Of a stretch of 64,000 nucleotides of DNA, positions 42,842-51,605 are shown one piece after another. The stretch comes from an uncultured Mucilaginibacter sp. (GTDB lineage Bacteria > Bacteroidota > Bacteroidia > Sphingobacteriales > Sphingobacteriaceae): assembly GCF_913773635.1 (NCBI RefSeq), contig NZ_CAJYGQ010000010.1, positions 124,001 to 188,000 of the forward strand, read 5' to 3'. Under the pieces are notes generated by a model. It saw only the letters and a program-made list of their open reading frames with translations, did not search any database and was not told the DNA's origin. Position 1 is the first letter of the stretch; each line of letters starts with the position of its first letter. A program made the position numbers and the translations under genes.

Positions 42842-44401
42842 ATGATAAAATCAAGTTATAATCTAATGCTTTTAAAACTTACTACCGCCTTATTATGTGT
42901 AGCAGCATTAGCTTGCAAAAAAGATTCAGATAACGACGCTAAACCCATATCGGGTACACTGGTTAAACCCAATTACAACCGTAGCACGGTGTTTCGCAAC
43001 CCGCTTAACGGTTGGGTAATGTATGCCGGTGCCGATAATGAAAATTACTGGGACTTAAACTTTTATGTTCCTGATTTAGGTAAATCAGTAAAGGCATCTG
43101 ATTATGCATCGGCTTGTTATATACGTACAAGCTGGGCTAAGCTAAATCCTGCCGACGGTGTTTACGCCTGGCGCGATCCAAATTCGGCCTTAGGAAAACT
43201 TATTAAAGGCGCCGAAAACAGAGGCCTGCCAATTGCGTTCCGTATTGTTGTTGATGGCCGCGACCAAGGCTTAAATACCCCTCAATTTGTGTTTGATGCA
43301 GGGGCTAAATTCTATCTTGAAAACGCATCATTCCCGGCGCGCCGAACTCCGTACCCGCAAGATGCTGTTTTTAAACAGTATTACGCAAAATTTATAACCG
43401 AGCTTGCTAAGGACTTCAATGATCCTAAGAAAACATCATTTATTGATGCTTATGGCTTAGGTAAATGGGGCGAAGCGCACAACGTGGTTTATGAACAAAT
43501 TGGCGCAGCTGTAAGCCCAAACACAGAGAAGCTTAAAGAAGAGGTGTTTGATTGGGTTACTGATTTGTACAGTCAGCAATTTACCAAAGTGCCTTTAGTA
43601 ATCAACTATCACCGTTTGGTTGGTCACCCTGCAAGTTGGGGTGCTGCAAATGCAAACAGCGATAGATTACTGGTTAAAGCTATTAATAAGGGCTATAGTT
43701 TAAGGCAAGATGCATTTGGTATGACTGATTATTACCAAAGCTGGGAAAAGCAGTTTACCAAAACCTGGAACTTTAAACGACCGGTTATTATGGAAGGTGG
43801 CTGGATAACCACAGGTACTCACCGTTACTGGACAGACCCTAGTGGCAAATACCGCGAAAATCACCCGGAAGACGTTCGCCAAGGCGAATTTGATGCATCT
43901 GCCGAAGCTGCTGTTAATATGATGGATTTCCGTGTAGGTGAAATCGAAAGCTGGTTTACCAAATCGTTTTCTTTGGTGCAAAGATTTACAACTGAAGGCG
44001 GCTACCGTTTGTACCCTGACCAGGTTTACTTACCCGAAACTTTAAAAAGCGGCGAAGAAGGAACTATTACACACCGCTGGCGTAATATGGGATGGGGTTA
44101 TTTTCCTAACAACATTCCGCAATGGAACTACAAGTACAAAGTTGCCTTCGCATTACTTGATGCTGCGGGTGCAGTAAAAAAGGTATTTGTTGATGAGAAA
44201 GCCGAACCATCTACCTGGCTCAAAGGCACGCCTGCGAGGTATGAACTGAAAGCCAAGGCCGATTTACCTGCCGGAACTTACACCTGGGCAGTTGCTATTA
44301 TTGATGCTCAAAAAGAGAACCAGCCAGGAATACGACTTGCTGTAAACGGTGATATTACCAATGGCGGCTGGTTAAAACTGATGAACGTTCAAATACAATA
44401 A
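42842..44401 (+). CDS. DUF4832-type lipoprotein, probable TIM-barrel glycoside hydrolase
   Basis: 519 residues, lipobox at Cys25 (AALACKKDS). The pattern RNPLNGWVMYAG..WDLNFYV..RTSWAKLNPADGVYAWRD resembles clan GH-A barrels (where the WxxxxPxxGxYxW phrase is typical), and I place it in the DUF4832/DUF4874 group. Two glutamates sit where clan A keeps its catalytic pair: Glu211 in YGLGKWGEAHN (strand 4) and Glu318 in RPVIMEGGW (strand 7). A beta-sandwich domain (about 400-519) closes the protein. Activity is not established for this family to my knowledge; the surface lipoprotein anchor and place after SusCDE suggest a surface enzyme or binding protein for the incoming glycan. Confidence 0.75.
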   Translation: MIKSSYNLMLLKLTTALLCVAALACKKDSDNDAKPISGTLVKPNYNRSTVFRNPLNGWVMYAGADNENYWDLNFYVPDLGKSVKASDYASACYIRTSWAKLNPADGVYAWRDPNSALGKLIKGAENRGLPIAFRIVVDGRDQGLNTPQFVFDAGAKFYLENASFPARRTPYPQDAVFKQYYAKFITELAKDFNDPKKTSFIDAYGLGKWGEAHNVVYEQIGAAVSPNTEKLKEEVFDWVTDLYSQQFTKVPLVINYHRLVGHPASWGAANANSDRLLVKAINKGYSLRQDAFGMTDYYQSWEKQFTKTWNFKRPVIMEGGWITTGTHRYWTDPSGKYRENHPEDVRQGEFDASAEAAVNMMDFRVGEIESWFTKSFSLVQRFTTEGGYRLYPDQVYLPETLKSGEEGTITHRWRNMGWGYFPNNIPQWNYKYKVAFALLDAAGAVKKVFVDEKAEPSTWLKGTPARYELKAKADLPAGTYTWAVAIIDAQKENQPGIRLAVNGDITNGGWLKLMNVQIQ

Positions 44402-44419
44402 ACTAAATTTACTGATGAT

Positions 44420-44469
44420 AAAAAAGCGTTTTGTGTTTGCTTACAAGCTTACATAAAGCGCTTTTTATG
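44420..44469 (+). terminator. hairpin terminator after the DUF4832 gene
   Basis: A-rich left arm AAAAAGCGTTTTGTG (from about 44421) pairs with CATAAAGCGCTTTTT (44452-44466) over 15 positions with two G-U pairs, and the right arm ends in five T. It stands 20 bases after the DUF4832 stop and 13 before the esterase start. It probably ends or reduces transcription of the susCDE operon, so the esterase may be expressed at a lower level. Confidence 0.65.
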
Positions 44470-44481
44470 TAAAACCGTAAA

Positions 44482-45720
44482 ATGAAAATCTTTCAAATCA
44501 CATCAGCATTCAAGATTGCTGTAAGCTTACTTGTTTTATTTAGCGGCAGTGTTTATGCTCAAAAAACAGATAAGTTTATGGGCGAAATAGTTAACTATGA
44601 CGAGGAAGCCGTTCCTAACTATACTTTGCCCAATGCTTTGGTCACCGCCAAAGGACTCAAAGTAAATAACAAAGCAGTGTGGGAGAAATCAAGACGGGCA
44701 GAAATAATAGAACTATTTAAAAATAATGTTTATGGTCAAACACCATCGGGCATTGATAGCATTAAGTTTGAGGTTACCAAAACTACAGATACAGCTATGA
44801 ACGGGCTTGCAAGCCTAAAGGAAATTACCGTTCACATTTGGAACAAAGGCAACACAATAGGAATTCCGGTTGTGATGTTTGTGCCAAACAAACGTAATAA
44901 GCCTTCGCCTTTGTTTCTGTTGATTAATAACCGTAGCAAGCGTAATACTGATCCATTGCGAGCGGTAAAAAGCACGTTTTGGCCTGCCGAACTTTTGATT
45001 GAAAAGGGTTACGCCATTGCAGCATTTCATGTAGGTGATGCCGCACCCGACAGAAAAGATAGCTACCAACACGGCGTGCTTGATAAGCTTTACCCTGAGT
45101 TATTAAAGCAAAAGAATGGTATGAAAGCTATTGGTGCCTGGGCCTGGGCCGCCAGCAGGGTTATGGATTACCTGGAAACTGACAAGGATATCGATGTTAA
45201 AAAGGTAGCTTTAGTTGGCCATTCAAGAGGAGGAAAGACTTCGTTGTGGGCAGGTGCGCTCGACCAGCGTTTTGCTTTAATATTCAGCAGTTGTTCGGGT
45301 AGTACGGGAGCTTCGCTGGCGCGCAGGCAGTATGGTGAAACGGTAAGCTTGGTCAATAAACAGTTCGGCTATTGGTTTGCCGACACCTATAAAGATTACA
45401 GCACAAAGGTAAATGAGCTGCCTGTTGATCAGCATATGCTAATTTCTCTGATTGCTCCCAGGCCGGTGTATACCACCAATGCAACTGAAGATAGGTGGGC
45501 AGATCCAAAAGGATCATACCTTTCACTTATCAATGCTTTGCCGGTATACAATTTATACAAATCAAAAACAGCACTACCTCCACAGCCTTCTGCTGTAAGT
45601 TCACCTATCATCAAGTCAACTATTGGCTATCATTTCCGCACGGGCAAGCATGACCTCAACGTTTACGATTGGGAGAGATTTATTGAGTTTGCAGATTACC
45701 ACTATAAAAAACAGTGGTGA
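44482..45720 (+). CDS. CE15-like glucuronoyl esterase / alpha-beta hydrolase
   Basis: 412 residues with signal peptide (cleavage near VYA-QKT). The nucleophile elbow is GHSRGGK with Ser248, the form seen in bacterial glucuronoyl esterases; His390 in RTGKHDLNVYDW is the expected catalytic His and Glu336/Asp337 in ATEDRWADP the likely acid. NYTLPNAL and RRAEIIELFKNNVYGQTP at the N-terminus are also typical. CE15 enzymes cleave esters between glucuronic acid and alcohols such as lignin; many bacterial members act on other uronate esters. Fits the uronic-acid theme of the region. A strong hairpin precedes it, so it may be expressed at a lower level than the susC operon. Confidence 0.85.
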   Translation: MKIFQITSAFKIAVSLLVLFSGSVYAQKTDKFMGEIVNYDEEAVPNYTLPNALVTAKGLKVNNKAVWEKSRRAEIIELFKNNVYGQTPSGIDSIKFEVTKTTDTAMNGLASLKEITVHIWNKGNTIGIPVVMFVPNKRNKPSPLFLLINNRSKRNTDPLRAVKSTFWPAELLIEKGYAIAAFHVGDAAPDRKDSYQHGVLDKLYPELLKQKNGMKAIGAWAWAASRVMDYLETDKDIDVKKVALVGHSRGGKTSLWAGALDQRFALIFSSCSGSTGASLARRQYGETVSLVNKQFGYWFADTYKDYSTKVNELPVDQHMLISLIAPRPVYTTNATEDRWADPKGSYLSLINALPVYNLYKSKTALPPQPSAVSSPIIKSTIGYHFRTGKHDLNVYDWERFIEFADYHYKKQW

Positions 45721-45773
45721 GGGGTTAGCATTACCAAGCTAAGTCGCGAACAATTTGTGCAATAATGTAGTTC

Positions 45774-45787
45774 ATACACAAGTGTAT
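45774..45787. promoter_or_regulatory. perfect 14-base palindrome before GFOR-like gene
   Basis: ATACACAAGTGTAT, 65 bases upstream of the GFOR-like start codon in a 131-base gap. Good candidate operator for an unidentified regulator; no copy elsewhere in the window was noticed. Confidence 0.4.
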
Positions 45788-45851
45788 CAATTTCTGGCTG
45801 TGATTGAGTTATCACTTAGATTGTACCTACATACACCTAACAATAAACTGC

Positions 45852-47189
45852 ATGAATAATAAGGAAACCGAAGTTCAGGCTGATGCTATGAGCCGAAAGG
45901 AGTTTTTGTCGCTATCTGGCAAGTCAATAATAGCGGGCGCTGCTGGCGCCGTGGCCTTAAATGGATTGGCCGATAACAGTTCGTATGCGCAATCCACAAA
46001 TACAAAAGCGTTGTCACCACCGGCTAAAGTTCCGCCCAGCTTAGAGGAACCGATTGTGTTGGAGCAGTGGAAATCTGACGCTGACCAAAAATCGGCGCCA
46101 ACACCTACACCGCTACCTCCAGACAGGCGCATTGGCTATGCCATTGTTGGGTTGGGACATTTATCCCTAGAGGAGTTGCTTCCGGCTCTTAACAATTGCA
46201 AAAAATCAAAGCTTGCGGCTTTAGTAAGCGGTAGTCCTGATAAGATGAAGAAGGTGGCTCAGCAATATGGTATTAGTCCAGAAAACTGTTACGACTATAA
46301 AAACTACGACCGTTTAAAGGACAATAAAGATGTTGATGTAATATACATTGTATTGCCAAACGGATTGCATAAGGAGTTTGTTATAAGAGGAGCAAAAGCC
46401 GGCAAACACATATTATGTGAAAAGCCAATGGCTAATACCGCTGACGAATGTCGCGATATGATTGCTGCATGTAACAAAGCAGGTGTTAAATTGATGATTG
46501 CTTATCGTATACACTATCAGCCGCATAACCGTAAGCTGCGCGAACTTTTAGCTGCCAAAGAATTTGGTTTAGTGAAATATGTTGAGGCATCAAATTCTCA
46601 AAGCACTGCAAACGTTGACCATTGGCGACATAAAAAGGCACTTGCCGGGGGAGGAGCATTGCCTGATATTGGATTATACTGCCTCAACACCACTCGCTTT
46701 ATTTTGGATGCGGAGCCTGAAGAGGTTTTTGCATATAGTTACAGTACACCCGGTAACCCGCTTTTTGCCGAAGTTGAAGAAATGGTATCATGGCAGATGC
46801 GTTTTGGCAACGGTATATATGCCAGCTGTACTACCCATTATGATGTGCATGAAAGCAGGCACTACAGAGTTAATTGCCAAAAGGGATGGCTAAATTTAGA
46901 TAAAGCTTACGCTTATAAAGGACAGAAGTTAAAAACGGCGCGTGCCGATGGTATGCTTGAGCGGCAGGAAGACTTGGGAATAGCTGAAATTGATCAGTTT
47001 GGAGCAGAGATGGATCATTTTTCGGACTGTATATTGAAAAATAAAAAACCCTTTACTCCCGGCGAAGAAGGCCTGCAAGACCATATACTGATGGAGGCGA
47101 TTTATCAATCGGCTAAAGAGGGTAAGCCAATAAAGGTTAAAGGCCTTGGAAGTAAGAATACATGGCGTGGCCCAGAGCCTGAGTTATAA
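45852..47189 (+). CDS. Gfo/Idh/MocA oxidoreductase, glucose-fructose-oxidoreductase-like
   Basis: 445 residues from the ATG at 45852; an upstream non-ATG extension is rejected, and Met13 (SRKEFLSLSG) is a possible alternative. Twin-Arg-like N-region with only one clear Arg-Lys pair, then a hydrophobic stretch; a proline-rich arm (PTPTPLPPDRR) precedes the Rossmann motif GYAIVGLGHLSLEELLP (Gly100, Gly102). EKPM at 190-193 and AYRIHYQPHNR match Zymomonas GFOR closely, including the arm that buries its NADP cofactor. Probably a periplasmic sugar oxidoreductase with tightly bound NADP. Own promoter region upstream and a very strong terminator downstream indicate a single-gene unit. Confidence 0.88.
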   Translation: MNNKETEVQADAMSRKEFLSLSGKSIIAGAAGAVALNGLADNSSYAQSTNTKALSPPAKVPPSLEEPIVLEQWKSDADQKSAPTPTPLPPDRRIGYAIVGLGHLSLEELLPALNNCKKSKLAALVSGSPDKMKKVAQQYGISPENCYDYKNYDRLKDNKDVDVIYIVLPNGLHKEFVIRGAKAGKHILCEKPMANTADECRDMIAACNKAGVKLMIAYRIHYQPHNRKLRELLAAKEFGLVKYVEASNSQSTANVDHWRHKKALAGGGALPDIGLYCLNTTRFILDAEPEEVFAYSYSTPGNPLFAEVEEMVSWQMRFGNGIYASCTTHYDVHESRHYRVNCQKGWLNLDKAYAYKGQKLKTARADGMLERQEDLGIAEIDQFGAEMDHFSDCILKNKKPFTPGEEGLQDHILMEAIYQSAKEGKPIKVKGLGSKNTWRGPEPEL

Positions 47190-47230
47190 CAAGAAAAGCG
47201 GATTACTATTTGCAATCCGCTTTTCTTGTT
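47188..47230. terminator. strong bidirectional terminator
   Basis: Perfect 17-base stem (47188-47204 with 47214-47230) with a 9-base loop, A-rich on the left and T-rich on the right, between the convergent GFOR-like gene and the DUF1080 gene. It overlaps the last two bases of the GFOR stop codon. It separates the polysaccharide region from the 3-keto-glycoside operon. Confidence 0.9.
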
Positions 47231-47279
47231 TTATACAGCTACAAAAACATTGTCGCTGTATTTATGAGTCAAAATTAGC

Positions 47280-48065
47280 TTACTGAATTTCTCTTATCCA
47301 AATGTTTCTAAAGCTGATGGGCTCACTTTTATCGCCGTGCGCCTGTAACTTTATTGGACTTTTGCCGTGCTTTATTGAATATGACGCCTTGCCAATGTAC
47401 TGAGTTGGTCCAAGCAATATGGTATTGTTTTGTACAACAACGCCGTTCCAAATAACCGTTACACTTGCCGGTTGTTTGATACTTCCGTCTTCGTTAAACA
47501 CAGGAGCACTCCAGGCAACATCATAGGTTTGCCATTCACCGGGTTTGCGCGCAGCATTTGCCAGTGGTGCAAATTGCTTGTAAATGCTTCCGGCCATACC
47601 ATTTACGTAGGTTTTATTTTCATAAGAATCTAAAACCTGCAACTCATACCCTGGGTCGCCTTTACCTAATGATGCCAAAAAAACACCGCTATTACCGCGG
47701 GTCTGACCTTCGCCTGTAATATTTGCAGGTATTTTCCATTCAATATGTAGCTGGTAACTGCCAAATGAGCGTTTAGTTTCTATGTTTCCTTTCGATTTGT
47801 CAACCACCAGGGCATCGCCTTGCACTTTCCATGCGGCAGGCTGACTACGGTCGGCATTTGATACCCATTCGTCCAAGCCCTTGCCGTTAAATAATATAAT
47901 TGCGTCTGAAGGGGGCGGAAGCATTGGCGATGCTTTGCCAACTTCAACCTTTGGCGGCACAGGCGTCCATGATTCTGTATCTTGAGGTTTGGCCTGCTGT
48001 TGCCCGCAAACTCTTAAAGAAAGGGTGGATGTTGTAAGTAGCATCACAAAATATGATAGTTTCAT
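47280..48065 (-). CDS. DUF1080 / 3-keto-disaccharide hydrolase-family protein
   Basis: 261 residues with an export signal (residues 1-21). One jelly-roll domain of PF06439: DAIILFNGKGLDEWVSNADRSQPAAWKVQGDALVV, FGSYQLHIEWKIP, GNSGVFLASLGKGDPGYELQVLDSY and PISFRNIWIREI. Members of this family have been shown to cleave 3-keto-glycosides. It is the last gene of the ten-gene operon that encodes a periplasmic 3-dehydrogenase, so cleavage of oxidised glycosides in the periplasm is the natural role. Activity is inferred from family and context. Confidence 0.88.
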   Translation of the reverse strand: MKLSYFVMLLTTSTLSLRVCGQQQAKPQDTESWTPVPPKVEVGKASPMLPPPSDAIILFNGKGLDEWVSNADRSQPAAWKVQGDALVVDKSKGNIETKRSFGSYQLHIEWKIPANITGEGQTRGNSGVFLASLGKGDPGYELQVLDSYENKTYVNGMAGSIYKQFAPLANAARKPGEWQTYDVAWSAPVFNEDGSIKQPASVTVIWNGVVVQNNTILLGPTQYIGKASYSIKHGKSPIKLQAHGDKSEPISFRNIWIREIQ

Positions 48066-48072
48066 AGTGAAT

Positions 48073-48945
48073 TTAGCTTAATAGATTATTTAATAAATAT
48101 TTACTGCTTTGAGCAATGCTTACATACGGGTCGATCTTAAAGTTTTCCTGTTCCACAATATAATGCTTAATGCCTCCTAATTTTGAGCTTGCAAATATTT
48201 GCTTAAAGTTCACAGAGCCTGAACCAACCTCGGTATTAAGTTTGTTGTCTTGCTTGTCCATATCTTTTACGTGCACCATAGTGAAACGGCCCGGATATTT
48301 TTTAAACCATTCAACAGGATCGTTTCCAGCACGTACAACCCAGTATAAATCCATTTCAAAATCTAACATCCCCGGTTTTGAGCCTTTTAAAAGTTCCTCA
48401 TACAAAGTAACACCCTCAACCGGTATCAGTTCAAAATCATGATTATGGTAGGCCATCTTAAATCCCGCTTTTTTAATATGCGCGGCTGCAGTGTTCACCT
48501 TGGCAACAATGTTTTTGATATCGGCAGCGGTTTTGCGAAACTTAATGTTGATGTAAGGCATGGTAACATAGGTATGTCCTAACACCTTAGCTGCCGCTAT
48601 AGCATCGTTTACCTCATCCATACTACCGGTTTCTAAAAGCTTATCCATACCATAATGGCCGCTTGGGGAAGTAAGTCCGTGTTGCGTAAGCAAAGCTTTA
48701 AAATCTACCGGCGACAAGCCCCAAAAGCCATTTTGTTTACTGTAACCATAAACTTCAACCTCTTTATAACCTGCCTGGGCTACTTTTGCTATTACACCTT
48801 TAACATCCTTTGGTAATTGGGCACGTAGAGAATATAGTTGCAGCCCGGCAACCTTATTAGTTTTAGCCATTAGTAACTCAGGCGCTAATGCAAGCCCTGC
48901 ACTTATTAAGCCGGCTTGTGCTATAAATGTTCTTCTGTTGGTCAT
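48073..48945 (-). CDS. exported xylose-isomerase-like TIM-barrel protein (sugar isomerase/epimerase fold)
   Basis: 290 residues. N-terminal TNRRTFIAQAGLISAGLALA looks like a Tat signal, so the protein works in the periplasm. The AP-endonuclease-2 fold (PF01261) follows: GLQLYSLRAQL, GYKEVEVYGYS, KMAYHNHDFELIPVEG, LDFEMDLYWVVRAG, FTMVHVKDMD and HYIVEQENF, which supply the Glu/Asp/His metal ligands. Usually annotated sugar phosphate isomerase, but phosphorylated sugars are not expected outside the cytoplasm. In this operon a role on 3-keto sugars (lyase, hydrolase or epimerase) is more sensible. 7 bases from DUF1080 and 24 from the gene upstream. Confidence 0.88.
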   Translation of the reverse strand: MTNRRTFIAQAGLISAGLALAPELLMAKTNKVAGLQLYSLRAQLPKDVKGVIAKVAQAGYKEVEVYGYSKQNGFWGLSPVDFKALLTQHGLTSPSGHYGMDKLLETGSMDEVNDAIAAAKVLGHTYVTMPYINIKFRKTAADIKNIVAKVNTAAAHIKKAGFKMAYHNHDFELIPVEGVTLYEELLKGSKPGMLDFEMDLYWVVRAGNDPVEWFKKYPGRFTMVHVKDMDKQDNKLNTEVGSGSVNFKQIFASSKLGGIKHYIVEQENFKIDPYVSIAQSSKYLLNNLLS

Positions 48946-48969
48946 GTTTAATTAAAAAAAAGCATCATG

Positions 48970-49854
48970 CTATACGTCACAAATTTGAACGCACTTTTGC
49001 AATGATTTCAATTTGTTATCGCCTGTAGGCACAAACTCCTGTGCTACATACCCTTTAAAGCCTGTTGCAACAATGGCTTTCATAATTGCCGGATAAAACA
49101 ACTCTTGTGTTTCATCAATTTCATGACGGCCGGGTACACCACCGGTATGATAATGCGCAATAAATGGGTGATATTGTTTAATGTTTGTAATTACGTCTCC
49201 TTCGTCAATTTGCATGTGGTAGATGTCGTAAAGTAGCTTAAAGCTTTCAGAACCCACTTTTTTACAAAGCTCGGCACCCCACCACGTACGGTCGGCCTGG
49301 TAGTCCTGATGATTAAGTTTGCTGTTCAGCAACTCCATAACCAATACAACCTTGTGCTTTTCGGCTAACGGCATCAGTTGTTTCAAACCTTCTGCACAGT
49401 TTGCCCAACCTTCCTCGTCACTCTTGTTGCGTTTGTTACCGCTAAAGCAAATAAGATTAGTGTAACCTGCTTTTGCCACCAGCGGAATCATTTCGCTGTA
49501 TTGTTTTATAAGGCGTGCATGAAATTGCTTGTCGTTAAAGCCATCCACTAAATTAATTTCGGCACCGTTACACATTGATGAGTGTATACCGTGGGCTTTA
49601 AGCGTGTCCCATTCTTTGGGACCAACCAAATCAATGGCACTTAGACCTATCTTTTTGCCTTCGATACACAGCTTATCAAGCGGTATATCCTGGTAGCACC
49701 AACGGCATGCTGAGTGATTAATGTTTCCTTTAAGCGGCATGTTTTTTTGTAAAGGTTGAGCAACGGCATCCAGATTGGCAAATGCACCCACTGTTGATAG
49801 CGCGGCAGTACCGGCAACAATATTTTTAATAGCCGAACGGCGATCTGTACTCAT
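48970..49854 (-). CDS. exported hydroxypyruvate-isomerase-like TIM-barrel protein
   Basis: 294 residues. N-terminal DRRSAIKNIVAGTAALSTVGA with an RR pair and hydrophobic core suggests Tat export. The barrel resembles Hyi-type isomerases: GLSAIDLVGPKEW, NLICFSGNKR, KVVLVMELLNSKLNHQDY, LLYDIYHMQIDEGDV, FIAHYHTGG and GYVAQEFVPTG; the metal ligands Glu, Asp, His and Glu are present. As with its neighbour, the periplasmic location argues against hydroxypyruvate metabolism and for conversion of oxidised sugars. The two TIM barrels are too different to be a recent duplicate. Confidence 0.86.
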   Translation of the reverse strand: MSTDRRSAIKNIVAGTAALSTVGAFANLDAVAQPLQKNMPLKGNINHSACRWCYQDIPLDKLCIEGKKIGLSAIDLVGPKEWDTLKAHGIHSSMCNGAEINLVDGFNDKQFHARLIKQYSEMIPLVAKAGYTNLICFSGNKRNKSDEEGWANCAEGLKQLMPLAEKHKVVLVMELLNSKLNHQDYQADRTWWGAELCKKVGSESFKLLYDIYHMQIDEGDVITNIKQYHPFIAHYHTGGVPGRHEIDETQELFYPAIMKAIVATGFKGYVAQEFVPTGDNKLKSLQKCVQICDV

Positions 49855-49884
49855 ATGATATTGACTTTATAATTGGATATAAGT

Positions 49885-51138
49885 TTAAATAGCATCGGTT
49901 GCAGGCATGAACTTATCAGGCGCTGGCGACTCTAATTGTACACCTCTGTTACGGTCTTTAAACAATAGCAGGAACAGTATAAGTACAACTGCGGCAATAG
50001 CGGCAGGTATCAACCATATTTGTTGCCAATCATGTAATCCTCCTGTTGTTTTGTGGGCATCAACAATTGGCCCTGATATGGTAAAGCCAATGAGCATACC
50101 CACGCCATAAGTGGCAAGTGTTATAAAGCCCTGCGCCGCGCTTTTAAATTGCTCTCCTGCTAATTCATCAGTATAAATTTGACCGGTTACAAAGAAAAAG
50201 TCATAACAGATACCGTGCATCACAATACCGCCTATCAGCATCCAGTAGTTAGCGCCGGTATCACCATAGGCAAAAAGCGCATAGCGCAATACCCAGGCCA
50301 GCATACCTACGGCAAGCATTTTTTTAACCCCTAAGCGTTTAAAAAAAAGTGGCATCAAGGCCATGAATATCAATTCTGATACCTGACCAAATGCCTGCTT
50401 ACCTGCGGCACCATTCATGCCTACCTCATTTAAAAACGGGTTAGTAAAGTTGTAATAGAAAGCAAGGGGCACACATATAGCTACTGATGCTAAAAAGAAA
50501 ATGCGGTAAGAGGAATTTTTAAGCAAGCCAATAGCATCCAGACCTAGTATATCTCTGACAGATGTTTTGCTTCCTTTTTTAAGAGGAGGCGTTGCCGGTA
50601 AAGTAAAACTAAATAAACCAAGCAGGAGAGAGGCTGCTGCAGCAGTTTTAAAGGTTAGATCGAGAGATCCACTTTTTTCCCAGTTCAACCAACCAATGGC
50701 GAAGCCGGCAATAATCCAGCCCAAGGTTCCCAAAAACCTGATGGGAGGAAATTGCTTGCTTGGATCGGTCATTTGGCGGAAGGATATGGAATTGACCAGC
50801 GCCAGCGTTGGCATGTAAATGATCATATAAATCAAAACATACGGATAGAACGCGTTAAAGTTAGGTGCAGTACCGCAAAACCAAAGCATTACTGCGCCAA
50901 TTACATGCAAAACGCCAAGTATTTTTTGTGCCGGAAAATACTTGTCGGCAATTAAGCCTATTATAAACGGCGCAACAATAGCCCCAATTGATTGGGTAAG
51001 ATAAGCTACGCCAACTTCGGTAGCATTTGTTTTTAAGTCGGTAAGCAAATAGGTACCAAGCGTTACAAACCATGCTCCCCAAATAAAAAATTGAAGGAAC
51101 ATCATTACCGAAAGCTGGATTCTGATCTTATTGTCCAT
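49885..51138 (-). CDS. MFS transporter, nucleoside:H+ symporter (NHS) family-like
   Basis: 417 residues, twelve predicted membrane helices. The opening IRIQLSVMMFLQFFIWGAWFVTLGTYL and the IGLIADKYFPAQKILGVLHVIGAVMLW segment are characteristic of the NupG/XapB group. In Bacteroidota such carriers are often encoded beside Gfo/Idh oxidoreductases and sugar isomerases, far from any nucleoside genes. Here it most likely brings the product of periplasmic oxidation or cleavage into the cytoplasm, where the two signal-less enzymes of the operon would act. Substrate is inferred from context only. Confidence 0.88.
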   Translation of the reverse strand: MDNKIRIQLSVMMFLQFFIWGAWFVTLGTYLLTDLKTNATEVGVAYLTQSIGAIVAPFIIGLIADKYFPAQKILGVLHVIGAVMLWFCGTAPNFNAFYPYVLIYMIIYMPTLALVNSISFRQMTDPSKQFPPIRFLGTLGWIIAGFAIGWLNWEKSGSLDLTFKTAAAASLLLGLFSFTLPATPPLKKGSKTSVRDILGLDAIGLLKNSSYRIFFLASVAICVPLAFYYNFTNPFLNEVGMNGAAGKQAFGQVSELIFMALMPLFFKRLGVKKMLAVGMLAWVLRYALFAYGDTGANYWMLIGGIVMHGICYDFFFVTGQIYTDELAGEQFKSAAQGFITLATYGVGMLIGFTISGPIVDAHKTTGGLHDWQQIWLIPAAIAAVVLILFLLLFKDRNRGVQLESPAPDKFMPATDAI

Positions 51139-51149
51139 ATAAAGTGGTA

Positions 51150-51599
51150 CTACTTAACTGTAAGTATATATTTAACCATCTCTTTGGCGTCGTCAACAGA
51201 AACAGCGGGGTGCGGTGACATAGGCACTTCACCGAAACTGCCCGAACCGCCTTTGATTATTTTGTCGGCCAGCTTATCAATATCGGCACTGGTGTATTTT
51301 GCAGCAACCTCGGCGTATGATGGTCCAACTAATTTGTCATGCTCTTTGTGACAGCTTAAACAATCTGATGATGCAATTAGGCTTGCACCTTTAGAGTTAG
51401 TAGCCACACTTGTAGCAGTGTTTTCGGTACCAATGCTGCCCGCGGTATCTTGTGCGGCGTTAGGGTTTTGCGCAACTGCATTTTGGTCGGTTCCGTGGGT
51501 GGTGTCAGTGCTAATTTTATCGCCCGATTGTGAGCCGCCGCATGAAACTGCAACCAAACAAACTGAAGCAATGGCAAAAGAAAAAAACGTTTTTTTCAT
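51150..51599 (-). CDS. lipoprotein cytochrome c, single heme
   Basis: 149 residues. Lipobox at Cys20 (LVAVSCGG), a low-complexity Thr/Ala/Asn linker, then a mono-heme domain with CLSCH (Cys80, Cys83, His84) and a probable axial Met127 in FGEVPMSPHP. Expected electron acceptor for the periplasmic GMC dehydrogenase of the same operon, passing electrons to the respiratory chain. Between the isomerase gene (6 bases) and the transporter gene (11 bases). Confidence 0.92.
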   Translation of the reverse strand: MKKTFFSFAIASVCLVAVSCGGSQSGDKISTDTTHGTDQNAVAQNPNAAQDTAGSIGTENTATSVATNSKGASLIASSDCLSCHKEHDKLVGPSYAEVAAKYTSADIDKLADKIIKGGSGSFGEVPMSPHPAVSVDDAKEMVKYILTVK

Positions 51600-51605
51600 G
51601 ATAGA

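Noticed and set aside
45804..45851. Upstream start extending the GFOR-like protein by 16 residues
   Set aside because: The extra residues lie in a region containing the presumed promoter and do not form part of a signal sequence; the ATG at 45852 is preferred.
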